NCBI GenBank assembly: GCA_017427265.1
Contig: JAFRTG010000036.1
Coordinates: forward strand, 1-64,000
DNA length: 64,000 nucleotides
Direction: 5' to 3'
Origin: Oscillospiraceae bacterium
Lineage (GTDB): Bacteria > Bacillota > Clostridia > Oscillospirales > Ruminococcaceae
Shown: positions 1-7,145 of the stretch, in pieces
Layout of the letters: the number at the start of each line of letters is the position of its first letter
How positions within the stretch are numbered: the stretch's first letter is position 1
Translations under genes and position numbers: made by a program
The notes under the pieces: model-generated
Database searches by the model: none
Seen by the model: the letters and a program-made list of their open reading frames with translations, nothing else
Told to the model about the DNA's origin: nothing

Positions 1-1
1 A

Positions 2-430
2 ACTACAACAACGAAGGCGACTACGACCTCGACAACTACAACAACAACGAAGGCAACTACGACCACAACAACTACAACAACGAAGGCGACTACGACCTCG
101 ACAACTACAACAACAACGAAGGCAACTACGACCACAACAACTACAACAACGAAGGCGACTACGACCTCGACAACTACCACAACAACGAAGGCGACTACGA
201 CCTCGACAACTACCACAACGACGAGGGCGACTACGACCTCGACAACTACTACAACGACGAAGGCGACTACGACATCTACAACCACCACAACAACGGAAAC
301 GACTGTGACCTCGATGACTACAACGACAGAGACGACTGTGATTTCAACAACTACAACGACAGAAACAACCGTGACCTCAATAACAACAACGACAGAGACA
401 ACTGTGACTTCGACAACTACAACGACGGAG
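2..430 (+). repeat. Tandem 33/36-bp coding repeat (Thr-rich linker)
   Basis: Units of 33 or 36 bases, each built round GAAGGCGACTACGACCTC or a close variant followed by ACAACTACAACAAC, run head to tail. Up to about base 285 each unit encodes Thr-Lys-Ala-Thr-Thr-Thr-Ser. After that the units switch to Thr-Glu-Thr-Thr-Val-Thr-Ser. The unit lengths keep the reading frame. Confidence 0.9.
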
Positions 431-643
431 ACAACTGCGAACAGCGGAGACTTTAATCATGACGGCGAAGTATCCGTAGCCGATGCCGTGCTTCTTGCCC
501 GGTTTGTCGCAGAGGATGACACCCTGACAGAAAACCAGATAACAGATCTTGTAAGCGCTGAGCCTGATCTGGATGAGGACGGTTTGGTGACAATCATGGA
601 TGTCATGGTACTTCTCAAAAAGCTGAGAGTCAAGTCGGTCTGA
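2..643 (+). CDS. C-terminal part of a dockerin protein with Thr-rich linker (5' end outside window)
   Basis: The frame is open from the window edge to a TGA at 641-643, so only the C-terminal part of a larger secreted protein is visible. About 150 residues of nearly pure Thr are punctuated first by Lys-Ala and later by Glu-Thr-Thr-Val-Thr-Ser. A type I dockerin of about 65 residues follows, with two EF-hand-like calcium loops (GDFNHDGEVSVADAV and PDLDEDGLVTIMDVM), each followed by a helix ending in a basic/Leu patch. Dockerins bind cohesins on scaffoldins, so the missing N-terminus is probably an enzyme or binding module, which is inference. A terminator follows at 716-757. Confidence 0.88.
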   Translation, partial: TTTTKATTTSTTTTTTKATTTTTTTTTKATTTSTTTTTTKATTTTTTTTTKATTTSTTTTTTKATTTSTTTTTTRATTTSTTTTTTKATTTSTTTTTTETTVTSMTTTTETTVISTTTTTETTVTSITTTTETTVTSTTTTTETTANSGDFNHDGEVSVADAVLLARFVAEDDTLTENQITDLVSAEPDLDEDGLVTIMDVMVLLKKLRVKSV

Positions 644-715
644 TCGAAAAAGGCCTTGCTTGATTCGCAGTGAACTATCCCGAAAAACAGACAAACTTCT
701 GAAGAATACTGACGC

Positions 716-757
716 AAAGCGGTCAAGAGAAATCTTGGCCGCTTTTGCTGCGTTTTT
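716..757 (+). terminator. Rho-independent terminator of the dockerin gene
   Basis: An 11-bp stem (AGCGGTCAAGA / TCTTGGCCGCT, one G-T pair) has a GAAA loop and is followed by TTTT and, 6 bases on, TTTTTT. Confidence 0.85.
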
Positions 758-759
758 TC

Positions 760-931
760 CGGCAGAAAACTCACATCAGAAAGATTCCTTGTTCTCTGCT
801 TGCTTTTTGTGCGACAATATGCTATAAGCGGGCAGCGCCCGCGGGTATTGATCTAAAGTTCCTCGGCAGACAATTCACATCGGAAGATTCCTTACTCTCT
901 GCTTGCTTTTTACGGGATAATATGCTATTAT
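760..931 (+). repeat. Imperfect direct repeat (two ~67-bp copies) carrying promoter-like motifs
   Basis: Copies at about 760-828 and 864-931 share CGGCAGA-AAxTCACATC-GAAAGATTCCTT-CTCTGCTTGCTTTTT-ATATGCTAT with few differences. Each contains TTGCTT, a 17-base spacer and a -10-like hexamer (TATAAG in copy 1, TATTAT in copy 2). A GCGGGC-AGC-GCCCGC hairpin lies between them at 828-842. No gene follows the second copy closely. Confidence 0.6.
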
Positions 932-1277
932 AATCGCAGCTTCTCCTTATTTTTCCATAAGGCTCAAAAAGTACGCTGGATCGCAAATATCCGCATACCC
1001 CAAGAATCAACTCAGGCTCAATCAGATGCCATTTACCGCATCGTAGTTGACCAAAAGTTGCCCAAATTACAGCAAGACAAGCGAATATATCAGAACACGC
1101 CCGTCAAAAAAGTATTTGACGGGCGTATCTTTCAAACAAATGGAATTGAAATGCTTAGACATGAATCAATGAACAACGCAGAACAATTCTGAATTATATT
1201 AAATCTTTAACTAAAGCGCTATATCTGAATGATTCATCGTTATTCAGCTATCTTCTGATAAAGGATAACCGCCTCGG
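932..1277. other. Non-coding stretch with one hairpin
   Basis: Nothing was recognised here apart from a 12-bp inverted repeat at 1097-1126 (ACGCCCGTCAAA / TTTGACGGGCGT) with only a weak T run after it. One plus-strand frame stays open from before 932 to 1192 but has no start codon near its beginning and no recognisable product. It may be a decayed gene end or chance. Confidence 0.4.
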
Positions 1278-2057
1278 TCATCTTTTCATTTCATGTCTGA
1301 TGAGCGTGATGTATTCCTCTGTATGCTTTGCGGAGTAAGTCAAATGTGCCTCGCCTTTGAATACCGTCATTCGGGCATGGGGATACGCCTTCCTTACAAG
1401 CGCATGGCAGGTTTTATATGCTTTTTCACTGTCCCCGTACAGAAAATGCATTCCGGATTGAGCCTTAGCCGAAAATCCCGGAAAATCGAATGTATAGCAG
1501 CATGCATTCTCATTGTGAATCGTCTCATTCGTCAGATACGGCGCAACCGAAATGAGCGATTCCAGCATCGGGCGCACTGCCTCTGTATCTCCGTTGACAA
1601 ATTTTTTCAGGAATTTCCATTGCAATACCTCGTCAACAGATTTTGTCCGCATCATATTGATCATCGTTCTGAATTTGAAGTACATGAACGCTTTATAAGG
1701 CCGCGACAGACGGATGCACGGTGCGCCGTCAAACAGCGCGTGCTGAACCCTGATCTGACTGCGCAAAAGCTGATGCATCAATTCAATGCCGATTTCCGAA
1801 CCCATTGACTGCCCGTAAATGAGAGAAACTGTTTTGATGCTTCTCTTTTTCAGGCAGCAGACAATTTCATGCGCTTCATTCTGCCTTGTGGTGAAGGGCT
1901 TGCTGCCTTTGTAATGCCCGTTGTATTCAGGAATGATGATATGAAAATCATCAGATAAAGGCTCATACAGATATTTCAATGCTTTGGCGGGGCAGAATGA
2001 GCCGGTCAGCATAATAATCAGCGGTTTTGAGTGATCTCCGTATTCATAGAATTTCAT
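1278..2057 (-). CDS. Alpha/beta-hydrolase family protein
   Basis: A 259-residue protein with an alpha/beta-hydrolase layout. An early beta strand (LIIMLTGSFCPA) supplies the oxyanion region. The nucleophile elbow GQSMG is near residue 84, the acidic residue is probably the Asp of YGDSEK near residue 215, and a late His lies in GEAHLTY. No signal peptide is visible, so it is probably cytoplasmic. A GAGGTGA site lies 4 bases before the ATG. It is a lone minus-strand gene divergent from the OhrR-like gene. The substrate cannot be told from sequence; an esterase or lipase-like role is inference. Confidence 0.75.
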   Translation of the reverse strand: MKFYEYGDHSKPLIIMLTGSFCPAKALKYLYEPLSDDFHIIIPEYNGHYKGSKPFTTRQNEAHEIVCCLKKRSIKTVSLIYGQSMGSEIGIELMHQLLRSQIRVQHALFDGAPCIRLSRPYKAFMYFKFRTMINMMRTKSVDEVLQWKFLKKFVNGDTEAVRPMLESLISVAPYLTNETIHNENACCYTFDFPGFSAKAQSGMHFLYGDSEKAYKTCHALVRKAYPHARMTVFKGEAHLTYSAKHTEEYITLIRHEMKR

Positions 2058-2160
2058 ATTTCACCTCATATTGTGTTTTATTTATTCCTATTATACTCCA
2101 ATGCCTCAGAAATGACAAGAGGCCACATATTTGTTTACAAAATAAAATAATGTAAACAGC

Positions 2161-2196
2161 TTGACAAATCCATTTATATTTGATACAATATAATTG
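2161..2196 (+). promoter_or_regulatory. Sigma-A promoter with overlapping OhrR-like operator
   Basis: TTGACA (2161-2166), a 17-base spacer and TACAAT (2184-2189) form a near-ideal promoter. The -10 overlaps CAAT-ATA-ATTG (2186-2196), an inverted repeat resembling the TACAATT/AATTGTA half-sites known for OhrR. This fits autoregulation. Confidence 0.65.
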
Positions 2197-2225
2197 AGCA
2201 AGAGATAATAAGGAGGAGTTATTGT

Positions 2226-2681
2226 ATGGATTATGATTATCGTGAAGCCATGAAGCTCGGCAATCAGCTTTGTTTTCCGGTTTATGCTGCGTCCAGGGTG
2301 ATCACATCGCTCTACACGCCGTATCTGAAACCGCTCGGATTGACATATACACAATATATTCTGTTTCTGGTGCTGTGGGAGCAGGACGGGCTGACCGTCG
2401 GGGAAATCTGCAAGCGCCTGATGCTCGACAGCGGCACGCTCTCCCCGATCCTCAAAAAACTGCGCGATCAGGGATATATTCAAAAGCAGCAGAGCACGTC
2501 CGACGAGCGCTCGTTTATCATTACACTGACCGACAAGGGCAGAGCGCTTCAACTCAAAGCGAAAGACATTCCGCTGCAGGTCGGAAGCTGCGTGAATATC
2601 GCACCCGAAAAAGCACTGCTGCTGCGTGATCTGCTGAACGAACTGCTGGAAAACCAGACCGCTGATGCGAAAGGAGAATGA
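2226..2681 (+). CDS. MarR-family regulator, OhrR-like peroxide sensor
   Basis: A 151-residue winged-helix MarR protein. The N-terminal stretch contains Cys16 in QLCFPVYAASR, with Tyr30 and Tyr41 at spacings matching the sensing Cys and its tyrosine partners in OhrR. Cys122 could serve as the resolving cysteine of two-Cys OhrR types. The recognition helix region is DSGTLSPILKKL and the wing holds SDERS near residue 92. An AGGAGG site precedes the ATG. The gene overlaps the glutathione peroxidase leader, so the pair probably forms an operon in which oxidation of Cys16 relieves repression. That role is inferred from family and context. Confidence 0.85.
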   Translation: MDYDYREAMKLGNQLCFPVYAASRVITSLYTPYLKPLGLTYTQYILFLVLWEQDGLTVGEICKRLMLDSGTLSPILKKLRDQGYIQKQQSTSDERSFIITLTDKGRALQLKAKDIPLQVGSCVNIAPEKALLLRDLLNELLENQTADAKGE

Positions 2682-2685
2682 GAAG

Positions 2686-3234
2686 ATGAAAACCGTTTAT
2701 GATTTCACTGTCAAGAGCAGAAACGGCGAGGATGTCAGTCTGCGTGATTATCAGGGCAAGGTGCTGCTGATTGTCAACACGGCAACGGGCTGCGGGTTTA
2801 CGCCGCATTATGAACCTCTGGAAGCGATGTACCGTGACCTGCGTGACAAGGGCTTTGAGATTCTCGATTTTCCGTGCAATCAGTTTGCAAATCAGGCACG
2901 GGGGAGCGCCGATGAGATTCAGTCCTTCTGCAAGATGAAGTTCGGCACAGAATTCCCGCAGTTTGCAAAGATTGACGTAAACGGCGAACAAGCAGAACCG
3001 CTGTTTGCATTTCTGGCAGCGGAAAAGCCGTTTGCAGGCTTTGGCAAGGGGCTGAAAAACGCAGCACTGAACAAGTTTGCTGACCTGAATAATAAAAAGT
3101 TCGGGGACAAAGCATATATCAAATGGAATTTCACGAAGTTTCTGATCGGCAGGGACGGCACGGTGCTCGAAAGATTTGAGCCGACTGCCGATATGGATGA
3201 TGTCAGGAAGGCTGTTGAAGATTTACTGGGGTGA
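2686..3234 (+). CDS. Glutathione peroxidase family protein (Cys type)
   Basis: A 182-residue thiol peroxidase that reduces hydroperoxides, probably with thioredoxin rather than glutathione, as is usual for bacterial Cys-type enzymes. The peroxidatic Cys is Cys36 in NTATGCGFTP, in the position of selenocysteine in animal enzymes. The FPCNQF signature is near residue 62 and the KWNFTKF block carries the Trp and Asn of the active site. The start at 2686 was chosen because AAGGAG sits just upstream; an earlier in-frame ATG at 2665 would overlap the regulator. It follows the OhrR-like gene directly. Confidence 0.92.
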   Translation: MKTVYDFTVKSRNGEDVSLRDYQGKVLLIVNTATGCGFTPHYEPLEAMYRDLRDKGFEILDFPCNQFANQARGSADEIQSFCKMKFGTEFPQFAKIDVNGEQAEPLFAFLAAEKPFAGFGKGLKNAALNKFADLNNKKFGDKAYIKWNFTKFLIGRDGTVLERFEPTADMDDVRKAVEDLLG

Positions 3235-3238
3235 TACA

Positions 3239-3379
3239 ATGCGCGAAGATTTTGATTTGCAGGGCTATCTCATCGAGGGCGTGGAAGGAATCGTATCCGA
3301 AGCAATCAAAGCCACACTGAAGAAAAACGGCAAGGGCATTCTTATCTCTTGCCGTTTGCTTATTTCTTTGCATGGCTGA
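3239..3379 (+). pseudogene. N-terminal stub of a radical SAM protein
   Basis: A 46-codon frame starts four bases after the peroxidase stop. Its first 30 residues (FDLQGYLIEGVEGIVSEAIK and following) resemble the conserved N-terminus of a clostridial radical SAM/SPASM family. The frame then runs into a terminator hairpin and stops, so no CxxxCxxC cluster motif is present. It seems to be the remnant of a deleted gene that now supplies the 3' end of the ohrR-gpx transcript. The family assignment is from memory of the motif and is moderate. Confidence 0.5.
3324..3368 (+). terminator. Terminator inside the radical SAM stub
   Basis: A perfect 10-bp stem (AAACGGCAAG / CTTGCCGTTT) is followed by a T-rich stretch (GCTTATTTCTTT). 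It probably ends the ohrR-gpx transcript. A separate perfect 16-bp palindrome (GCTGAGTGCACTCAGC) lies at 3381-3396. Confidence 0.7.
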
Positions 3380-3391
3380 TGCTGAGTGCAC

Positions 3392-3865
3392 TCAGCTTCT
3401 CCTGATACCGCTGCCGAACCGTTTGATTGCGGCAATCCCGCCGTTCAGGGTTTCTTTGGATGCAACTGTCTTATCGGCAAGGCACAGTATGATGCTTTCC
3501 CTGTGATGCGGAACCCGCAGAATATTCATCGGAAACATATGGCAGCGGATCATTTCGGCTTCGATCGGATTGATCTGAAAATCACGCTCGGCATTGCCCA
3601 AAGCTGTCTTTGCATGGGTAAATCCGTGCGGACGGTGTTCTTTCGGCCTGGAATGCCAGTCATACAAAAAGTAATCATGCAGCAATGCGCCGCGAATCAG
3701 TGAACGCCGGTCAACTGCAATATCAAACTGATCGGCGATACGCAGGCATTCGACCGTCACAGCAACCGAGTGCTCATACACACTGGTACCGAATCGTTCC
3801 AGAGAAACCATTTGACGGCTTTCATTCTGCTCCCGTGTAGATACTCTCACATAAGCTAAATTCAT
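3392..3865 (-). CDS. Chimera: serine-recombinase N-terminus joined to HD-domain protein
   Basis: A 157-residue frame. Residues 1 to about 23 are a typical serine-resolvase start (AYVRVSTREQNESRQ, including the catalytic-type Ser in VRVST). From about residue 25 it becomes an HD-domain hydrolase-like protein, with YEHSVAV supplying a first His and GALLHDYFLYDWH the HD pair. HGFTH and ADK follow, as in small HD proteins. The usual N-terminus of the HD protein and all the rest of the recombinase are missing, so this looks like a fusion left by a deletion. Whether the product is active is unknown. It converges on the gpx operon. Confidence 0.6.
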   Translation of the reverse strand: MNLAYVRVSTREQNESRQMVSLERFGTSVYEHSVAVTVECLRIADQFDIAVDRRSLIRGALLHDYFLYDWHSRPKEHRPHGFTHAKTALGNAERDFQINPIEAEMIRCHMFPMNILRVPHHRESIILCLADKTVASKETLNGGIAAIKRFGSGIRRS

Positions 3866-3878
3866 AGATGCCTCTCTT

Positions 3879-3990
3879 GGCTAAATAGGGTTTAGACTTC
3901 AACTTTCCAATGGCTAAAAAATCGGAATCGAACCCTATTTTACCAATTTTTCGTGGCTTTTTGCCTGATAAAATAGGGTATACCCTATTA
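3879..3990. repeat. Array of CCCTATTT-type repeats and an 18-bp palindrome
   Basis: Upstream of the chimera lie CTAAATAGGG (3890s), ACCCTATTTTA (3932-3942), TAAAATAGGGT (3969-3979) and the perfect palindrome AATAGGGTATACCCTATT (3972-3989). The 11-bp ACCCTATTTTA elements form an exact inverted repeat about 26 bases apart. The arrangement suits a dimeric DNA-binding protein, for example a resolvase at a res or crossover site, or an operator. Confidence 0.5.
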
Positions 3991-4130
3991 TACCATGGTC
4001 GGGGTGAAAATGTCAACAATAATAGAAAACAGGGGACAATCAAATACCCCTGTTTTATGCGTAGTACGATTTATTTGTATTTCTGTTATACTGCGGAGTG
4101 CGCCTGAAGAGCACTGTCCGCAATCTACAA

Positions 4131-4161
4131 AGCGAGGAAAACCACTTGGGGAACCCTCGCT
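4131..4161. repeat. Inverted repeat AGCGAGG / CCTCGCT
   Basis: A 7-bp inverted repeat with a 17-base loop, followed on the plus strand by ATTTGTTTG. It could be a weak terminator for anything reading in from the left. No gene ends here. Confidence 0.35.
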
Positions 4162-4199
4162 ATTTGTTTGCAGCTGTATGTACTGATGTTCTTTGCTTG

Positions 4200-4289
4200 C
4201 AACTTACCGTCAAAAAAATACAGCTTACCCGCCCTATTTTGCAGCTTACTGAAATTCTGTTGACTTCCTGTGCAAGAGGATTGTATAAT
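4200..4289 (+). promoter_or_regulatory. Promoter with three 21-bp-phased direct repeats
   Basis: CAACTTAC (4200-4207), CAGCTTAC (4221-4228) and CAGCTTAC (4242-4249) are spaced exactly 21 bases apart, two helix turns. They lie just upstream of TTGACT (4260-4265), an 18-base spacer and TATAAT (4284-4289). This layout is like the direct repeats bound by LytTR-type response regulators. It drives the LRR-transglutaminase gene about 100 bases downstream. Confidence 0.65.
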
Positions 4290-4391
4290 AACGGACAGAA
4301 CAGCTCCCCTTACATTATTTCTTTCCGGAAGCCGCTGTTCTCCTGCAAAGGATGCGCCGGAAATCAAAAACATTCTCAGGAGGATCACCGC

Positions 4392-6254
4392 ATGAAACAC
4401 AAAAGATTAATCGCACTGATGACCGCGGCACTGACAGGCGTATCCGCCGCTGCAATCCTCGGCTCATTTCCCGGCGCAATCCCCGCTGCACCGTCTGAAC
4501 CTGTCTGCATCACCGCGCATGCAGCAAACGGACAAGACCTGGGCGAATACCACAATTGCAAGACTTATATTGGTGCATACGAGGTCAAATACGATTACTA
4601 CGATAATTCAGACGGAGTTACGATCTACAGCATTGGGGGAGGACCGCACGACTGCGGCCCGCTCATCATTCCGCAGCAACTCTCGGCAAAAAACGTCATT
4701 AAAATTGACGACAGAGCAGCGAACGCTCTGAAATGTTCTTCTGTCACACTTCCGGATACAGTCAGAGAGATCGGAGCGCGTGCTTTTGAAGCCTGCACCT
4801 GCACCAGCATTACACTGCCGAGTTCGCTTCAGAAAATCGGTGTTTCTGCATTTGCACGCGCACATCTTCAAAGTATTACCATTCCGGCAGGTGTCTCCGT
4901 CATAGAAGATAGTACGTTTGCAGGCTGCGACAAGCTGAAATCCGTTTCAATGGAAGGTGTTACGTTAATTGATCAGAATGCATTTCTGAACTGTAATCAA
5001 TTGACAAGCGTCGTGATTCGTGAGGATTGTCAAGTTAAAGGAACTTCAGCGGTATTTTCTGAGTGCCGGAATATTCAGACTATTAACAACCGCCCGATTT
5101 TGGGACATGCTACAGACGAGAACGGTATCACTTATCCGGTGCTGGATCCACAGGCGTACAGCATCATTGAAAGGCTTTTTGCACAATGCAGCAATGTCAA
5201 ATTTATCGACGATTACTGTGAGGAACTGTGCAAGTATGTTGTGAAAACAGAAACATCGTATGATCCCGACAGTGAGGACAACTCCAACGACTGGATGTGT
5301 GATGCGCTGAAAGCAAGGCAGTTGCATGACTGGCTGATCCGACACTGTGAGTTCAATAAAGCTTGGCGCCAGAATGCAAAGGATATGAGAAACTTTAACC
5401 ACTCCGCGTTCTTTCTGAGCTATGCTATGAGTAAAAACGGCATCGGAAAAAGCGTCTGCTCCTCGTATTCCAAGGCATATACGATGCTGCTGCATGCAGC
5501 CGGCATTGAATCCGCTGTGATCGGCGACAGTATGGGAGAAGGTCACGCATGGAACGTCGTCAAAATCAATAACAACGGTGTTGATCAATATTATGAGGTC
5601 GATACACTCTGGGATGATCAAAAGGGTTCAGGGTATGATTATTTCCTGAAAAGCGATGCAGAAATGACTGCCATTCACGAGGGATGGGTTTTCCGCGAAA
5701 TGGATTTCCACGAAGGAGAGCATGCGTGGCTGGACGATTATACGGGAGACTATGAATATCTGAAAGCACAGTGTGTGAACTCTTTTGCAGATACAAACCA
5801 TGACGGCATTTTGGATTATGACTTTGATCTGGACGGCGCAGCTTTACAGGGATCGGACTGGGACGAGTATAACGGAACGATGCAGTTTTGTTTCGGACTC
5901 GGCAGCATGGAATATATCAACACGAAAATGTCGGTGGTGCTCGATCATCTTCTCCGGAGCCACATGAGTTACTACGATTACATGAACGCAGCCGCACCAT
6001 CCAGTGTAAGCGTCCCGAACGGTGAAACCGCAGAATTCAAGGTCACACTGTTTGGCGAAAACCTGCATTATCAGTGGTTCCTTTATGTCGAAAGATACAA
6101 CAGATGGGATTTCATTGAAAACGCCGCAGGCATTTCGCCGACACTGCGTTGGGAAGCAAATGAGTATTCAAACGGCGATCAGTTTGTCTGCCGGATTATG
6201 AATCAAAACGGATACTATCTCTTTACCACGCCGGTCACGCTGACAGTTAGCTGA
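4392..6254 (+). CDS. Secreted LRR (BspA-type) - transglutaminase-like - Ig-like protein
   Basis: A 620-residue exported protein. The signal peptide (Met, Lys-His-Lys-Arg, then an Ala-rich core) ends near Ala-His-Ala-Ala. Residues of about 95-230 are LRR_5/BspA-like repeats with the usual xLPxxLxxIGxxAFxxC pattern. Residues of about 270-420 resemble a transglutaminase-like fold with a plausible triad: Cys356 (KSVCSSYSK), His385 (GHAWNVV) and Asp404 (YYEVDTLW). The last 85 residues look like an Ig-like domain. The start at 4392 follows a GGAGGA site and gives the signal peptide; earlier in-frame starts do not. A role in surface protein processing or cross-linking is inference. Confidence 0.85.
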   Translation: MKHKRLIALMTAALTGVSAAAILGSFPGAIPAAPSEPVCITAHAANGQDLGEYHNCKTYIGAYEVKYDYYDNSDGVTIYSIGGGPHDCGPLIIPQQLSAKNVIKIDDRAANALKCSSVTLPDTVREIGARAFEACTCTSITLPSSLQKIGVSAFARAHLQSITIPAGVSVIEDSTFAGCDKLKSVSMEGVTLIDQNAFLNCNQLTSVVIREDCQVKGTSAVFSECRNIQTINNRPILGHATDENGITYPVLDPQAYSIIERLFAQCSNVKFIDDYCEELCKYVVKTETSYDPDSEDNSNDWMCDALKARQLHDWLIRHCEFNKAWRQNAKDMRNFNHSAFFLSYAMSKNGIGKSVCSSYSKAYTMLLHAAGIESAVIGDSMGEGHAWNVVKINNNGVDQYYEVDTLWDDQKGSGYDYFLKSDAEMTAIHEGWVFREMDFHEGEHAWLDDYTGDYEYLKAQCVNSFADTNHDGILDYDFDLDGAALQGSDWDEYNGTMQFCFGLGSMEYINTKMSVVLDHLLRSHMSYYDYMNAAAPSSVSVPNGETAEFKVTLFGENLHYQWFLYVERYNRWDFIENAAGISPTLRWEANEYSNGDQFVCRIMNQNGYYLFTTPVTLTVS

Positions 6255-6269
6255 TATTATCATATTTCA

Positions 6270-6302
6270 ACCCGAAAAGCAATTGCTTTTCGGGTTTTTG
6301 TT
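6270..6302 (+). terminator. Rho-independent terminator
   Basis: CCCGAAAAGCAATTGCTTTTCGGG is a perfect 12-bp inverted repeat with almost no loop, followed by TTTTTGTTTTG. It closes the LRR-transglutaminase transcript. Confidence 0.9.
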
Positions 6303-6317
6303 TTGATGCGCGCCTTA

Positions 6318-6346
6318 TTGACAAAGCAGTTCTCTTGTGGTATAAT
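6318..6346 (+). promoter_or_regulatory. Consensus sigma-A promoter
   Basis: TTGACA (6318-6323), a 17-base spacer ending in TGTGG and TATAAT (6341-6346) lie about 40 bases before the SRAP gene start. Both hexamers are perfect. Confidence 0.85.
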
Positions 6347-6386
6347 CAAAAGAGAATATATGTTCGCTTTTGTTGGGGGGATTATC

Positions 6387-7145
6387 ATGTGTACCTGGTT
6401 CTATGCAGACTGCCATTCTTTATCCTATTTCATAGAGAAAGCGCAACAGCTGACACTTGCTGACGAAATGATGCGAAAGCTAGCAAAGAGTATAGCTATG
6501 TCCGGCAACATTCGCCCGACTGATACAGCGGCGGTGCTTGCACCGAATAAGCAGGGAAATATGGCGGTATTTCCTATGATATGGGGCTTTACACATGAAG
6601 TAACGCCCAAGCCAATCATCAACTGTCGCATCGAAACTGCCGATCAAAAGGCTTTGTGGAAGGATTCGTGATTTAGACGGCGGTGTATTATTCCTGCTTC
6701 ATGGTATTATGAATGGGGTATCCCGCCTTCCGAAGTTGGTTTTCGGAATGGGAATGAGCAGTACAGTATCAAGAAAGAAAAGTATGCGATCCAGCCTGAA
6801 GGGGCTGAAATCACTTATCTTGCCGGTCTGTACCGCTTTGAGGAGCATTGTGGAATGCAGGTTCCGGTATTTTCTATACTGACAAGAGAATCCGTTGCAC
6901 CTGTGCGGACAATTCATGACCGGATGCCGGTCATGCTCGGCAAGGAAAACCTGAAAGAATGGATACGCCCTGACGGCGATCCAAGCAGCATTGCTGAACG
7001 GGCTTTGACGAATTTGGTTATGGAAAAGGCAAAGGAAAATCCTGATCCGGAACCGGATTTTATGCAGATATGCTTCATGTGTATTCAGTTGGGTAAGAAT
7101 TACGATAGTGTTATTCCGCAGCTCTCGTTATCTTTAACATACTGA
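6387..7145 (+). pseudogene. SOS-response-associated peptidase (SRAP/YedK/HMCES) with an internal TGA
   Basis: A 253-codon gene in one frame except for a TGA at 6669-6671 (codon 95). Family active-site elements sit on both sides: Met-Cys at the start (the processed Cys2 that forms the abasic-site crosslink) and INCRIET (Asn) before the stop, then WYYEWG (Glu) and IHDRMPV (His) after it. SRAP proteins protect abasic sites in single-stranded DNA. With the TGA read as stop only a 94-residue fragment is made. A sequencing error, a real nonsense mutation or readthrough are the options; recoding is least likely. The start at 6387 was chosen for MCTWF. Its 3' end overlaps the convergent next gene. 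Confidence 0.8.

Noticed and set aside
1-430. CRISPR-like regular repeats
   Set aside because: The units are contiguous with no spacers and lie in a continuous Thr-rich coding frame.
3918-3945. tRNA-like T-loop (GGGTTCGATTCC on the minus strand)
   Set aside because: The flanking bases cannot form a T-stem or acceptor stem and no other tRNA arms are present.
6669-6671. TGA in the SRAP gene as selenocysteine
   Set aside because: No SECIS-like hairpin is apparent directly downstream and no family member needs Sec there; nonsense or read error is simpler.
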